From: Thiomicrospira cyclica
GTDB lineage: Bacteria > Pseudomonadota > Gammaproteobacteria > Thiomicrospirales > Thiomicrospiraceae
Direction of reading: 5' to 3'
NCBI GenBank assembly: GCA_022736205.1
Contig: DZAT01000003.1
Coordinates: 13,285 to 64,822 of the forward strand
DNA: 51,538 bases
Shown here in pieces: positions 19,268-28,619 of the stretch (positions within the stretch are counted from its first letter, which is position 1; every line of letters starts with the position of its first letter). The position numbers and the translations under genes are program-made. Below the pieces are notes generated by a model that was not told the DNA's origin, made no database searches, and saw only the letters and a program-made list of their open reading frames with translations.

Positions 19268-22200
19268 CATCTGCTATCAAAGATAATAAAACGCGTGGTT
19301 CGGTTGGTGAGTTTTTGCAACAGCAGATTACGCCAGATTCGAATCTTTCTTTTGTATCGGCTTACTTTACGACTCATGCTTATTATGCCTTAAAGCCACA
19401 GCTCGACAATATTAAACAGCTTAGATTTTTATTTGGCGAACCTGCCTTCATGACTGATAATATTGCAGGAAAAACACCCAAAAGCTACAGCTTAGACAGT
19501 CAAACACTCACGCTATCTAAAACATTATCACAGAAAAAAATAGCGAAAGAATGCCATGATTGGTTGCGTGATAAATGTGATATTCGCTCGATGGTCAAGC
19601 CAAACTTTTTACACGGTAAAGCCTATCATATCCAGCAAGCTAATGGGACTGAAGAAGCCATTATTGGTAGCTCTAATTTTACCGTTAATGGCTTGGGTTT
19701 TGGTAAAACACCGAATATAGAATTAAATATTACCCTAAACGATAAACGAGATACTAAAGACTTAACCAACTGGTTTAATGAAATCTGGCTAGATAGTAAA
19801 CTTACGATTGATGTTAAAACAGAATTATTAACCTACTTAACAGAGCTTTATCGAGATAACGCGCCTGAATTTGTTTATTATTTTACCCTCTATCATTTAT
19901 TTAAAGATGATTTAGAACAAGCTAATAGCAATGATAGTGTTGATATTGGTATGCATTTATTCGATACTGAAATCTGGAAAACGCTCTTTGACTTTCAGAA
20001 AGACGGCACAAAAGAGATCATTAAAAAAATTCAGCATTATGGCGGCTGTGTTTTGTCTGACAGTGTTGGTTTAGGGAAAACCTATACCGCCTTAGCGGCA
20101 ATCAAATATTTCGAGCTTAGAAATTATCGTGTGCTGGTACTCGCGCCAAAGCGATTAGAGCAAAACTGGAACCTCTATCTTGAAAATAGTGAAAATAATC
20201 CCTTGTTAAATGACCGATTTCGTTTTGATTGTTATGCCCATACTGATTTAGAAAGAGAAAAATTAGATCATATTAATTGGGGTAATTATGATTTGGTGGT
20301 GATTGATGAAAGTCATAACTTCAAGAATCACGCTTCAAGTCGCTATCAATTTTTAATGGATAAGGTGATTAAAAAAGGCATCAAAACAAAGGTGATACTG
20401 CTATCTGCAACCCCTGTCAACAATAGCTTTAAAGATTTGCGTAATCAATTATTATTAATCACCTCTAATAATGATAGTAACTTTACAGAGTTTGGCATTA
20501 ATAGTATCGAACAAACCTTTAAGCAAGCACAGGGTAAATTAAACGAATGGGTAAAAAGTGCAGAGCGTAATAAAAAATTATTATTCGAAAAATTAGGTAA
20601 TGAGTTATTTAGTTTACTGGATGCGATCACGATTGCACGTAGTCGTAGTCATATTCAACAATTTTATGATATTGATTTTAAGTTTCCGATACGTAACAAA
20701 CCGCTTTCGATTCATTCAGACTTATCAACAGACGATCATTTCTTATCGTTTAAGGATATTAAAGAACGTGTTGATGGGTATCAATTGTGTATTTTTTCAC
20801 CTTCTAACTACGTTAAGAAAGGACACTTATCCGATTATAAAATAATCGACACGAATAATTCAAAAGATGAAAACTGGGATGATCAAAATACACGCGAGCA
20901 TTATCTGATTGGTATGATGCGTGTTAATTTCTTGAAGCGTCTGGAAAGTTCTGTGTATTCATTTTGTAGCACACTTGATAGAACGATTTATAAAATAAAC
21001 GCAGCAATTGATAAAATCAATATTTTTGTTCAAGAACACAATAAATCACAGTTTTTAATGGATTTAGATGACGAAAATGGCTTTGAGTTTTCTCAGGTTT
21101 CGTATTTACTAGAACATCTCGACTTAACGCGTTATAAAAAAGATTTAATGAGCGATAGAAATGCACTCGAAGCCTTGTTATCAAAAATGCAACAGATTAC
21201 ACCCGAAAAAGATGAAAAACTACGTCATCTGAAAAACTTGATTGATGAAAAAAGCAAACAGCCCAATCAAAAAATGCTTATTTTTACCGCTTATTCAGAT
21301 ACAGCAGCTTATTTGTACGATGAAGTGATTAAACATACCGACTTAAATTGTGCGTTAGTAACGGGCAGTGGACGCAATGATTCAACTGTTGGCGGTAAAC
21401 AATTTGAACGTATACTGCAAGCCTTTAGCCCTAAATCTAAAAAAGCCCATCCTGAACAAGAAATTGATATTTTAATTGCAACGGATTGTGTGAGTGAAGG
21501 ACAAAACTTGCAAGACTGTGACCTAGTTATTAATTACGATATTCATTGGAATCCTGTGCGCATTATTCAACGCTTTGGACGTATTGACCGTATTGGTAGT
21601 CAAAATGCGACCATTAGCATGGTCAACTTTTGGCCAACTGCAGAACTAGATGAATATCTCGACTTAAAAGACCGTGTACAAACACGCATGTTATTAGCCG
21701 ATATGACTGCAACAGGAAGTGATAATCCGTTACTGCAAGATGAAGCCAGTGAAGCCTTGCTAAATTGGCGTATTAAACAAATCAGCGATATTCAAACAGG
21801 TGAATTCGATTTTGAGGCAAGCGACAATCAAACGATTGCGCTATCCGATTTTAGTTTTAATGATTTGCGCACATCGTTAAAACAGCACTTACAAGGACAA
21901 GAAAATCGCTACTCAGAAACCCCAACAGGCATTTATGCTGTACTTGCAAGCGAATCTTTTGAAGGCTCTGTTTTTTGTTTGAAAGCACTTGATGATAAGG
22001 GGAAAAATCATCAAAACCCACGTTATCCTTACTTTTTAATCACGGTGCAAGATGATGGTTGTATTCGTTATGGTTATAAAAGCGTAAAATCGACACTTGA
22101 ATTATTAGCGAGCTTGTCTGTTGGCGCAACAGAACCCATCATTGAGCTGTGTCAGGTTTTCGACACGCAAACAGAACGCGGCGAAAATATGCAAGCAATC

Positions 22201-22338
22201 GATGCTCACATCAAAAAAGCGGTTGCGAGTATCAGTAATACAGGACTAAGCAGTGGTCGAAATGCGGTGATTATTGACGATAAAAAATTTGAACTGATCA
22301 GCTGGTTTGTATTAAAGTCTCAACCTACTTCTTTATAA
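19264..22338 (+). CDS. PLD-like nuclease fused to SNF2/superfamily 2 helicase
   Basis: Residues 1-210 form a phospholipase-D-like domain with HGK (117-119) and GSSNFT (135-140), one half-site of the HxK...GSxN active center. One half-site implies action as a dimer. The helicase core has Walker A GLGKT (269-273), DESH (348-351), motif III SATPVNN (from 381), the second RecA-like domain ([18 protein letters not shown]) and motif [13 protein letters not shown] (from 769). The remaining 200 residues are uncharacterized. The architecture matches helicase-nuclease effectors of restriction-like defence systems. It is the last gene of the four-gene operon, overlapping DUF2442 by 4 bases, and ycaR follows 11 bases later. 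Confidence 0.87.
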   Translation: MTSAIKDNKTRGSVGEFLQQQITPDSNLSFVSAYFTTHAYYALKPQLDNIKQLRFLFGEPAFMTDNIAGKTPKSYSLDSQTLTLSKTLSQKKIAKECHDWLRDKCDIRSMVKPNFLHGKAYHIQQANGTEEAIIGSSNFTVNGLGFGKTPNIELNITLNDKRDTKDLTNWFNEIWLDSKLTIDVKTELLTYLTELYRDNAPEFVYYFTLYHLFKDDLEQANSNDSVDIGMHLFDTEIWKTLFDFQKDGTKEIIKKIQHYGGCVLSDSVGLGKTYTALAAIKYFELRNYRVLVLAPKRLEQNWNLYLENSENNPLLNDRFRFDCYAHTDLEREKLDHINWGNYDLVVIDESHNFKNHASSRYQFLMDKVIKKGIKTKVILLSATPVNNSFKDLRNQLLLITSNNDSNFTEFGINSIEQTFKQAQGKLNEWVKSAERNKKLLFEKLGNELFSLLDAITIARSRSHIQQFYDIDFKFPIRNKPLSIHSDLSTDDHFLSFKDIKERVDGYQLCIFSPSNYVKKGHLSDYKIIDTNNSKDENWDDQNTREHYLIGMMRVNFLKRLESSVYSFCSTLDRTIYKINAAIDKINIFVQEHNKSQFLMDLDDENGFEFSQVSYLLEHLDLTRYKKDLMSDRNALEALLSKMQQITPEKDEKLRHLKNLIDEKSKQPNQKMLIFTAYSDTAAYLYDEVIKHTDLNCALVTGSGRNDSTVGGKQFERILQAFSPKSKKAHPEQEIDILIATDCVSEGQNLQDCDLVINYDIHWNPVRIIQRFGRIDRIGSQNATISMVNFWPTAELDEYLDLKDRVQTRMLLADMTATGSDNPLLQDEASEALLNWRIKQISDIQTGEFDFEASDNQTIALSDFSFNDLRTSLKQHLQGQENRYSETPTGIYAVLASESFEGSVFCLKALDDKGKNHQNPRYPYFLITVQDDGCIRYGYKSVKSTLELLASLSVGATEPIIELCQVFDTQTERGENMQAIDAHIKKAVASISNTGLSSGRNAVIIDDKKFELISWFVLKSQPTSL

Positions 22339-22349
22339 GGAACCTCATA

Positions 22350-22556
22350 ATGGATAAACGTCTACTCGAAATATTGGTATGTCCTGCCAATAAAACAGCC
22401 CTCATTTTTGACGAAACAAAACAGGAGCTGATAGCTGTGTCCAGCGGTTTGGCTTATCCCGTGCGCGATGGGATTCCCATTTTGCTGGTCGATGAGGCGC
22501 GTAAGCTGAGTTTAGAAGAAAGCGAAAGCTATCGTAAAAAGCAGGCGGTTGCTTAA
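22350..22556 (+). CDS. ycaR: Trm112-family protein (YcaR-like)
   Basis: A 68-aa protein with the YcaR/Trm112 pattern: [46 protein letters not shown]. These small zinc-ribbon-derived proteins sit beside kdsB in gammaproteobacteria; the bacterial role is not firmly known. Of the usual CPxC pair only the first Cys remains (CPANK), so zinc binding by this site is doubtful. AAGGAACC precedes the start. The stop overlaps kdsB (TAATG). Confidence 0.9.
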   Translation: MDKRLLEILVCPANKTALIFDETKQELIAVSSGLAYPVRDGIPILLVDEARKLSLEESESYRKKQAVA

Positions 22557-23323
22557 TGCTACCCGTTGTTTTAATTCCCGCACGGATGCAATCGAGTCGA
22601 TTGCCCAATAAGCCGCTCGCTGATATTGCTGGAAAGCCAATGATTTGGCATGTTTGGCAACGTGCTTTGGCAGCAAACGTATCGCGTGTGGTTGTTGCCA
22701 CCGATAGTCAGCAGATTGTTGATGCCATGTCAGCATTGGGTGCAGAGGTGGTCATGACCTCGGATAAGCATTTATCAGGAACAGAGCGCTTGGCAGAAGC
22801 TTCTGCCATTCTGGGTTTGTCTGACGATACCCCAGTTGTGAATGTGCAAGGCGATGAGCCATTAATTGCTTCTGCGGTTATCAATCAAATTGCTGCCTTG
22901 TTGTTGGATAATCCTCAAGCGTCGATGGCAACCTTATGGGAACCGATTACAGATGCAGTGCATTTGATGAATCCGAATATGGTGAAGGTGGTTACCGATC
23001 AACAAGGTTACGCTTTAGCGTTTTCACGCTCGCCCATTCCGTGGCATCGTGATTTGTTTGGTTCGCAATTGCATGCCGATACACAGATGCCTAAAGATGT
23101 CCCGTTTTGTCGTCATTTGGGGATATATGCTTATACTGCAGGCTTTTTACGCCAGTATGCACAGTGGCCCTCGTGTGAGATGGAGCGCGTAGAGGCCTTA
23201 GAGCAACTGCGAATTCTATGGAATGGACATAAAATTATTTTGCATGAAGCTTGTGTTCCCACACATGCGGGTGTGGACACGCCCGAAGACTTAGCGCGAG
23301 TCAGAGCGATTTTAAAAAAATAA
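22556..23323 (+). CDS. kdsB: 3-deoxy-manno-octulosonate cytidylyltransferase
   Basis: Activates Kdo to CMP-Kdo for the LPS inner core. The nucleotide-binding N-terminus is VVLIPARMQSSRLPNKPLADI and GKPMIWHVWQRA. The metal-binding VNVQGDEPLI, the catalytic-region FSRSPIPWHRD and the dimer-region HLGIYAYTAGFLRQYAQWP are all present. The C-terminal GVDTPEDLARVRAIL is the family end. The 255 aa are normal. It overlaps ycaR by one base. Its normal upstream partner lpxK lies 7.5 kb away, across the accessory island. Confidence 0.97.
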   Translation: MLPVVLIPARMQSSRLPNKPLADIAGKPMIWHVWQRALAANVSRVVVATDSQQIVDAMSALGAEVVMTSDKHLSGTERLAEASAILGLSDDTPVVNVQGDEPLIASAVINQIAALLLDNPQASMATLWEPITDAVHLMNPNMVKVVTDQQGYALAFSRSPIPWHRDLFGSQLHADTQMPKDVPFCRHLGIYAYTAGFLRQYAQWPSCEMERVEALEQLRILWNGHKIILHEACVPTHAGVDTPEDLARVRAILKK

Positions 23324-23337
23324 GAACAGGAAAAAAC

Positions 23338-24405
23338 ATGATTACATTATGGAACGAATTTTTAGCGCAACAGGGCGCTGTATTTAACGAAGACAAACAC
23401 AGCATTGCTCATTTTGCCATGCCAGACATTGAGCGTCATGTCATGCGTCATGGTGCGGTGATGACAAGCTTGTCTGCGACTGGGTTAATTCGTTTTAGTG
23501 GTGAAGATGCCAAGACCTTTTTACAATCGCAACTGACACAAGATGTTAGTTTGGTGACGAACGAACAAGCACAGCTTGCCGCTTATTGTGATCCTCAAGG
23601 TCAAGTGTTGGGGTTGGGTGTGCTGTTTTTGTACAACGATGCCTATTATTGGCAGGTCGCTCGCGATACGGTTCCAGCGTTGCTCAAACGCTTTAAAATG
23701 TTTGTGATGCGTAGCAAGGTAGATTGTGAAGATTTCTCTGATTTGTTGCCACGTTTTGGCTATGCGGGCATTCATGCCGCACAAGATATGCTGGTACTGC
23801 TCAATGAGAAGTTGCCAGAAACCGTTTATGCACAACATGCGATTGAGCAAGAAGGCTTGTCTGACATTATCGCGATTCGTTTACCAACGGCTCATCCTTG
23901 TGCATTACTGATCGGTACCTTGCCAAATATTGCCCATTTGTGGGATCGATTGGAAACGAATGGTACGCCTGTTGGTAACGCCGATTGGGATCTAATGGAC
24001 TTGGCTTTTGGACTGCCGCAAGTGACTGCTGCGAATAGTGGTTCAACGACGGCGCATTTATTTAATCTCGACCGTTTAGGCGCAATCAGCTTCAAAAAAG
24101 GGTGTTACCCCGGACAAGAAGTTATTGCGCGAATGCAATACCGTGGTAAGCCAACCAAGCGTATGATGCGTTTTCATACTTTGGCAAGTATTGCGCCAGA
24201 AGTCGGTGACGAGATGACGGTAAGCTATGGTGATAATCGCACGCAAACGCTGACTGTTGTGCGCTCTGGAGCAGACTTGAATGAAGGGGCGCTGTTATTA
24301 GCCATTGCGAGCCTTAAAGGCGTAGAAGATGCTCAAGGAGAGTTCTTTACGGAAGACGGCAGCTCGCTGTTGATGGAGCCGATGGGTTATTCATTAGCCG
24401 ATTGA
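23338..24405 (+). CDS. ygfZ: YgfZ-type folate-binding protein
   Basis: Tetrahydrofolate-dependent protein of the GcvT-like fold that supports iron-sulfur enzymes such as the MiaB tRNA methylthiotransferase. The invariant motif KGCYPGQEVIARMQYRG occurs near residues 253-269, with the active Cys in KGCYPGQE. The N-terminal region has GLIRFSGEDAKTFLQSQLTQDV. ATG 23338 is preceded by CAGGAAAA; an upstream in-frame extension would overlap kdsB and does not match the family. Length is 355 aa. Its last 12 bases overlap the convergent FlhB-like gene. Confidence 0.93.
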   Translation: MITLWNEFLAQQGAVFNEDKHSIAHFAMPDIERHVMRHGAVMTSLSATGLIRFSGEDAKTFLQSQLTQDVSLVTNEQAQLAAYCDPQGQVLGLGVLFLYNDAYYWQVARDTVPALLKRFKMFVMRSKVDCEDFSDLLPRFGYAGIHAAQDMLVLLNEKLPETVYAQHAIEQEGLSDIIAIRLPTAHPCALLIGTLPNIAHLWDRLETNGTPVGNADWDLMDLAFGLPQVTAANSGSTTAHLFNLDRLGAISFKKGCYPGQEVIARMQYRGKPTKRMMRFHTLASIAPEVGDEMTVSYGDNRTQTLTVVRSGADLNEGALLLAIASLKGVEDAQGEFFTEDGSSLLMEPMGYSLAD

Positions 24406-24693
24406 TGTGTCTTCTGATTTTGGAGGAGATTTGCCCGAAAGGTTGTAAGCAAATACCAGAACCTGTGCGACGGCTAAAAACAATTCGCGTGGAATCGCTT
24501 CGTTGAGCTCTAACGAACCAAGTGCGCTACTTAATGCCGCATCTTGATGAATGGGAACCTCAGCAGCTTTAGCGATGGCAAGTATCTTTTGTGCTACTGC
24601 CCCTTTACCTTTAGCAACTACCCGTGGCAAATCATCGCCACGGTAGGCAAGGGCTATTGCCTGATCGGTTGCCGATGGTTTGTGTTCATCCAC
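24394..24693 (-). CDS. FlhB C-terminal-domain-like protein (short FlhB homologue)
   Basis: A 99-aa protein equivalent to the cytoplasmic domain of the flagellar export switch FlhB, without the membrane half. AIALAYRGDDLPRVVAKGKGAVAQKILAIAKAAEVPIHQDAALSSALGSLELNEAIP (in family order) matches FhlB-type proteins. The NPTH autocleavage site is not present. Known homologues occur next to fliK, as here. It starts at GTG 24693 and overlaps the STAS gene by 8 bases. It probably helps control the export-substrate switch, but this is inferred from family and position. Confidence 0.87.
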   Translation of the reverse strand: MDEHKPSATDQAIALAYRGDDLPRVVAKGKGAVAQKILAIAKAAEVPIHQDAALSSALGSLELNEAIPRELFLAVAQVLVFAYNLSGKSPPKSEDTSIG

Positions 24694-24958
24694 CGAAAAG
24701 CGTTTCCTGTAAGCCTAAGCGTTGTGCAGCAGCATCAATTAAACCGCCGCCTCTGATAACAATGCCTTGCCCAGCTTGCTGGAGCTGTTGTTGAACCATT
24801 AACAGGTACTGCAATCCTGCCGTATCAATTTGGTCGATACGTGAAACATCAATCTCTAAGCCATTTTTGATCCAGTGTTCGAGTTCCGTTTCGTGGCGCA
24901 TACGAATATCGTTGATGGTTTGAATGTTAAGGCTGCCGCTGAGTTGTAGTTTATGCAT
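24686..24958 (-). CDS. STAS-domain protein
   Basis: A 90-aa single STAS domain (MHKLQLSGSLNIQTIND...LEIDVSRIDQIDTAGLQYLLMVQQQLQ). The segment I-D-T-A-G-L-Q resembles the phosphorylatable D-S-S-G site of anti-sigma antagonists but with Thr-Ala, so phosphorylation would have to be on Thr, if any. It lies between fliK and the short flhB-like gene in one minus-strand operon and near cheR/cheB, suggesting a role in flagellar or chemotaxis control. The molecular function is not defined. Confidence 0.82.
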   Translation of the reverse strand: MHKLQLSGSLNIQTINDIRMRHETELEHWIKNGLEIDVSRIDQIDTAGLQYLLMVQQQLQQAGQGIVIRGGGLIDAAAQRLGLQETLFGG

Positions 24959-25046
24959 AATATGTACTCGATTTTGTTGTTAGGGCAATATGAAAAATAC
25001 AAACAGGTCGAAATTATAGCGCTAATATAATTGACGATGGGTTCTT

Positions 25047-26477
25047 TTATCCATGAACATCGACGAGGGGTTGATGCCAAGGCGGTTGCTCGGTTCGCGA
25101 CGGGGGTTTTCCTTGGGCAACAATAAGGCTTTCGACCGTTAGTCCTTGCTCTTGCAAGGCTGTTTTGAGTGCTGGCGCTTGTGCGTGAATATTAACGCTC
25201 AATGCATCATTATCACCCCAGAGTTGTAGACGAACATTTAAATCCTTATCCATTTGAATACGACTGGTAAAATCGCCTTCGGGTAGTTGCAGTTGAATAA
25301 AAATCTTCCATTGACGTTCTTCTTCGGGGGTTTCTGGTTTTGGAACATCAATTTCTAGGGTGAAATTGTCTAGCCCTTGAGCCGTGTTAATCGGTATTTC
25401 TTGAAGCAGTACAGCTTGTCCTGCCATTTGATGCAAATTTTGTATTTGCTGCGTCTGTTCGCTTTTGGCTAAGATACCTTGCGCAATTTGTTTTTCGGCA
25501 AGGGGTGTTTGTGGATTATTAATCAGGCTAATGAGATCTTTTTTCCATTCGCTGCTGTTAGCATTATTGTTGTTGCTGGTAACAGGGTTACTGTTAATTT
25601 TGTTGTCCGATAATTTAGGATTAAAGTCGATGACGCTTTGTTGCACTTTTTCAGCTGTCGGTGCTGGACTGGTGGTGAGTGCGGCGGATAAAAACGATTG
25701 CCACGATGTTGACAGGTTCGTTTTGTTTTCGCCGTTAGGTGATAACAAATTTGGTAGTGCTTGCGTGAGTGAGCGCATGAGTTCATTCATGGAGATTTGG
25801 GTGGGCAAGCTTGTTTTAAGCGATCCTAACGCCTCTTTTGCACTTCTGGGTAGCGCGCTTGTCCATGTTGGTAAGCTGGTGTCTTTGGGTTGTTGCGCTG
25901 TTATCTGCTGCCCTTGATTGCTGTTGGGCAAGATGCGCAACCGTAACTCGCCATCAATCTCTTCTGGAAGTAGGTTAATGGTTTGCCCAGCAGTGAGTGT
26001 GGCATTGTTTTGAGTACGTAGTGTTTGCCCAGCAACGAGTAAGTTGGCTTGATTGCCATTCGTTGACAAAACCTGTGCAGATATCGTTTGTCCAGCCGTC
26101 AGAAAACTGGTGATGCTTTGTGGTGCGTTTAAAATTTTAAGGTGTTGTGTTGTGTTATTATTAGAAGGTGTTTGTTGTGTTACCGCTGCTTGTGCCGTTT
26201 GTTGTGGTGTCGAATTAGTTTCGCGATTGGGTACTAATTTAAGCTGAAGCTGACCATTGATCATTTCAGGTTGGGCGTTGAGTTGTTGTCCGGCTGTGAG
26301 CGGAATGGCTGTTTGTGTTTGTATTTGACGACCTGCCATCAAAATGGTCGCTTGATTATCGACGACCTTAAGTACGCGAATGTTGATGGGTTGCGCGTTA
26401 TCAAACAGGCTCGCGGGCAATTTTGGTGTATTTAGCAGTTTAAGAACTTGCACATCAGTGGTCGATAGTGGCATCAT
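25047..26477 (-). CDS. fliK: Flagellar hook-length control protein FliK
   Basis: Secreted ruler that sets hook length and triggers the FlhB substrate switch. The C-terminal 100 residues hold the Flg_hook domain (FTLEIDVPKPETPEEERQW, then FIQLQLPEGDFTSRIQM and LSVNIHAQAPALKTALQ). The middle is Gln/Asn/Thr/Ser/Pro-rich, as usual for FliK. Residues of about 10-84 and 112-185 are an internal duplication (LKLLNTPKLPASLF.../LKILNAPQSITSFL..., each ending LVPN or ILPN). The length is 476 aa; ATG 26477 or 26474 starts it. No other hook or basal-body gene is in the window. Confidence 0.87.
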   Translation of the reverse strand: MMPLSTTDVQVLKLLNTPKLPASLFDNAQPINIRVLKVVDNQATILMAGRQIQTQTAIPLTAGQQLNAQPEMINGQLQLKLVPNRETNSTPQQTAQAAVTQQTPSNNNTTQHLKILNAPQSITSFLTAGQTISAQVLSTNGNQANLLVAGQTLRTQNNATLTAGQTINLLPEEIDGELRLRILPNSNQGQQITAQQPKDTSLPTWTSALPRSAKEALGSLKTSLPTQISMNELMRSLTQALPNLLSPNGENKTNLSTSWQSFLSAALTTSPAPTAEKVQQSVIDFNPKLSDNKINSNPVTSNNNNANSSEWKKDLISLINNPQTPLAEKQIAQGILAKSEQTQQIQNLHQMAGQAVLLQEIPINTAQGLDNFTLEIDVPKPETPEEERQWKIFIQLQLPEGDFTSRIQMDKDLNVRLQLWGDNDALSVNIHAQAPALKTALQEQGLTVESLIVAQGKPPSRTEQPPWHQPLVDVHG

Positions 26478-26563
26478 TTACGTGTACCTGCGCTGTTTAT
26501 AACCGTATGGTAACAAAAATATTCATAGTCAACAGTGATTAGTACTGTTTGGAAGTAATAAAA

Positions 26564-27394
26564 ATGTCATCGCAGCAAGAGTTTTCATTCACAGAGTCCG
26601 ATTTTAATCGGGTGCGAACGGTTGTTCATGCCCATGCGGGCATTCACTTAGCCGACTCTAAACAAAACTTGGTTTACAATCGCTTGGCAAGGCGCTTACG
26701 CGCATTAGGCTTCGATGATTTTCAATCCTATTTGTCGTATGTTGAAGGGGAAGGGAAGGACGAAGAGTTTACGCATCTCATTAATGCGATTACAACCAAT
26801 TTGACCTTCTTTTTTCGTGAAAACCATCACTTCGAGTATCTCACTCAGGAGCTTTTCCCCGCTCTGATGAAACAAAATGCCGATACGCGTAAAATTCGTA
26901 TCTGGTCTGCAGGTTGCTCGACGGGAGAAGAACCTTATTCATTATCGATTGTGGTTAAAGAGTTTTTTCCAGCAGGCTGGGATGTACGCATTGATGCATC
27001 CGATCTAGATACCAATGTGATTGATACGGGGCGTGATGGCATTTACAGTGTTGAGGCATTAAAAGGTGTGACACAGGAGCGTGTTAAGCGTTGGTTTTTA
27101 CGTGGCTCGGGTGCAAATGCGGGTATGGTGAAAATAAAACCAGAGCTAAAAGAAATTATTCGTTTTCAGCAAGTTAATTTAATGAACGAATGGCCGTGGA
27201 ATGAGTCGTTTGACATTATTTTTTGTCGCAATGTGGTGATTTATTTTGATAAGCCAACGCAGCAGCGTTTGTTTGGGCGCTATCACCAAGCGCTTAAATC
27301 GAATGGGCATTTGTTTATTGGACATTCAGAGTCCCTGTACAAGGTGAGTGAGCAGTTTAAATTGTTGGGTAAAACCATTTACCAGAAAATTTAA
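26564..27394 (+). CDS. cheR: Chemotaxis protein methyltransferase CheR
   Basis: Methylates glutamates on chemoreceptors using SAM. The N-terminal helical CheR_N domain (residues 1-75; NLVYNRLARRLRALGF) precedes the SAM-binding domain, with motif I WSAGCSTGEEPYS (114-126), ASDLDTNVIDTGRDGIY and FDIIFCRNVVIYFDK. Length is 276 aa. ATG 26564 is used, with GGAAG about 10 bases upstream; an in-frame TTG at 26549 overlaps that SD. It is divergent from fliK and 23 bases upstream of cheB. Confidence 0.95.
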   Translation: MSSQQEFSFTESDFNRVRTVVHAHAGIHLADSKQNLVYNRLARRLRALGFDDFQSYLSYVEGEGKDEEFTHLINAITTNLTFFFRENHHFEYLTQELFPALMKQNADTRKIRIWSAGCSTGEEPYSLSIVVKEFFPAGWDVRIDASDLDTNVIDTGRDGIYSVEALKGVTQERVKRWFLRGSGANAGMVKIKPELKEIIRFQQVNLMNEWPWNESFDIIFCRNVVIYFDKPTQQRLFGRYHQALKSNGHLFIGHSESLYKVSEQFKLLGKTIYQKI

Positions 27395-27417
27395 GGCGCA
27401 AAGAGGAATTGAGTTAA

Positions 27418-28542
27418 ATGAAAAAGATTCGTGTTCTGGTTGTTGATGACTCGCTGTTGGTGCGTCAAATGTTAACGGAAATGTTAAATAGTGATCCTGC
27501 TATCGAGGTGATTGGTTCTGCAGAAGATCCATTTGATGCCAGAGAGAAAATTAAAGCATTAAAGCCCGACGTGTTAACGCTTGATGTCGAAATGCCCAAA
27601 ATGGACGGTGTGACTTTTTTGCGCAACTTGATGCGTTTGCACCCGATGCCTGTGGTGATGGTTTCATCATTAACTGAGCGCGGCGCTGATGTAACCTTAC
27701 AAGCCCTAGAGTTAGGTGCTATTGACTTTGTAACCAAGCCAAAACTGAATATTGGTGGTAGTTTAAATGATTATGCACAAGAGGTAATTGATAAGGTCAA
27801 AATGGCAGCGCTTGTTTCGGTTTCGCGTATCGAAAAGCAAGTTGAGACCGTGAGCGCTCGCGCTTCAGTTCCCAATGTGGTTAAACCGATTGCTGTTGCT
27901 GGGGGTGTTCCTCCCAAGCTAACTGCCGATGTTATTTTAAAAGCAACCAGTAACGGTGTGCAGACTTCGACGCAATCGCTAATTGCGATTGGTGCATCGA
28001 CAGGTGGTACAGAGGCTATTCGTGAAGTATTGGTCGGTTTGCCTGCAACGATGCCAGCCATTGTGATTACACAACATATTCCTGCTGCTTTCAGTGGTCC
28101 TTTTGCCAAACGTATGGATAGTTTATCGGCAATGACGGTGCACGAAGCTGAAGATGGGCAGGTTATTTTGCCGGGTCACGTATACATTGCACCTGGTAGT
28201 CATCACTTATTGGTCGAGTCCGTTGGCGGTAAATTAATTTGTCGCTTGAATGATGGTCCAGCGGTGAATCGCCACAAACCTTCTGTTGATGTGATGTTTC
28301 GCTCAGTCGCACAGGTTGTTGGCAAGCATGCGATGGGCGTTTTGCTCACGGGAATGGGAGATGATGGCGCACGTGGGTTAAAAGAGTTACAGCTCGTCGG
28401 CGCTAAAACGCTGGCTCAAGATGAGAAAACAAGTATTGTCTGGGGGATGCCAGGTGCTGCTGTTAAATTAGATGCTGCTGACTTTGTTGTTGGTCTATCA
28501 GAAGTGGCACTAAAATTGCTTAATCTTGTCAAGGTTAAATAA
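27418..28542 (+). CDS. cheB: Chemotaxis response regulator protein-glutamate methylesterase CheB
   Basis: Removes methyl groups from chemoreceptors, activated by CheA phosphorylation. The receiver domain (1-120) has D11/D12 and phospho-acceptor D56 in [12 protein letters not shown]. The methylesterase domain (185-370) has the catalytic Ser194 in IGASTGG, His220 in QHIPAAF and Asp315/316 in [10 protein letters not shown] 65-residue linker separates them. The 374 aa are normal. AGAGGA lies upstream. It forms an operon with cheR and probably the following receptor gene. Confidence 0.97.
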   Translation: MKKIRVLVVDDSLLVRQMLTEMLNSDPAIEVIGSAEDPFDAREKIKALKPDVLTLDVEMPKMDGVTFLRNLMRLHPMPVVMVSSLTERGADVTLQALELGAIDFVTKPKLNIGGSLNDYAQEVIDKVKMAALVSVSRIEKQVETVSARASVPNVVKPIAVAGGVPPKLTADVILKATSNGVQTSTQSLIAIGASTGGTEAIREVLVGLPATMPAIVITQHIPAAFSGPFAKRMDSLSAMTVHEAEDGQVILPGHVYIAPGSHHLLVESVGGKLICRLNDGPAVNRHKPSVDVMFRSVAQVVGKHAMGVLLTGMGDDGARGLKELQLVGAKTLAQDEKTSIVWGMPGAAVKLDAADFVVGLSEVALKLLNLVKVK

Positions 28543-28619
28543 AGCTAAAGTTTTCTACATAAGCAACGTTAAGCTTCAATAGAATGCTTTAAGCGAGCAC
28601 CAATGACGGGAGTCTGGTA

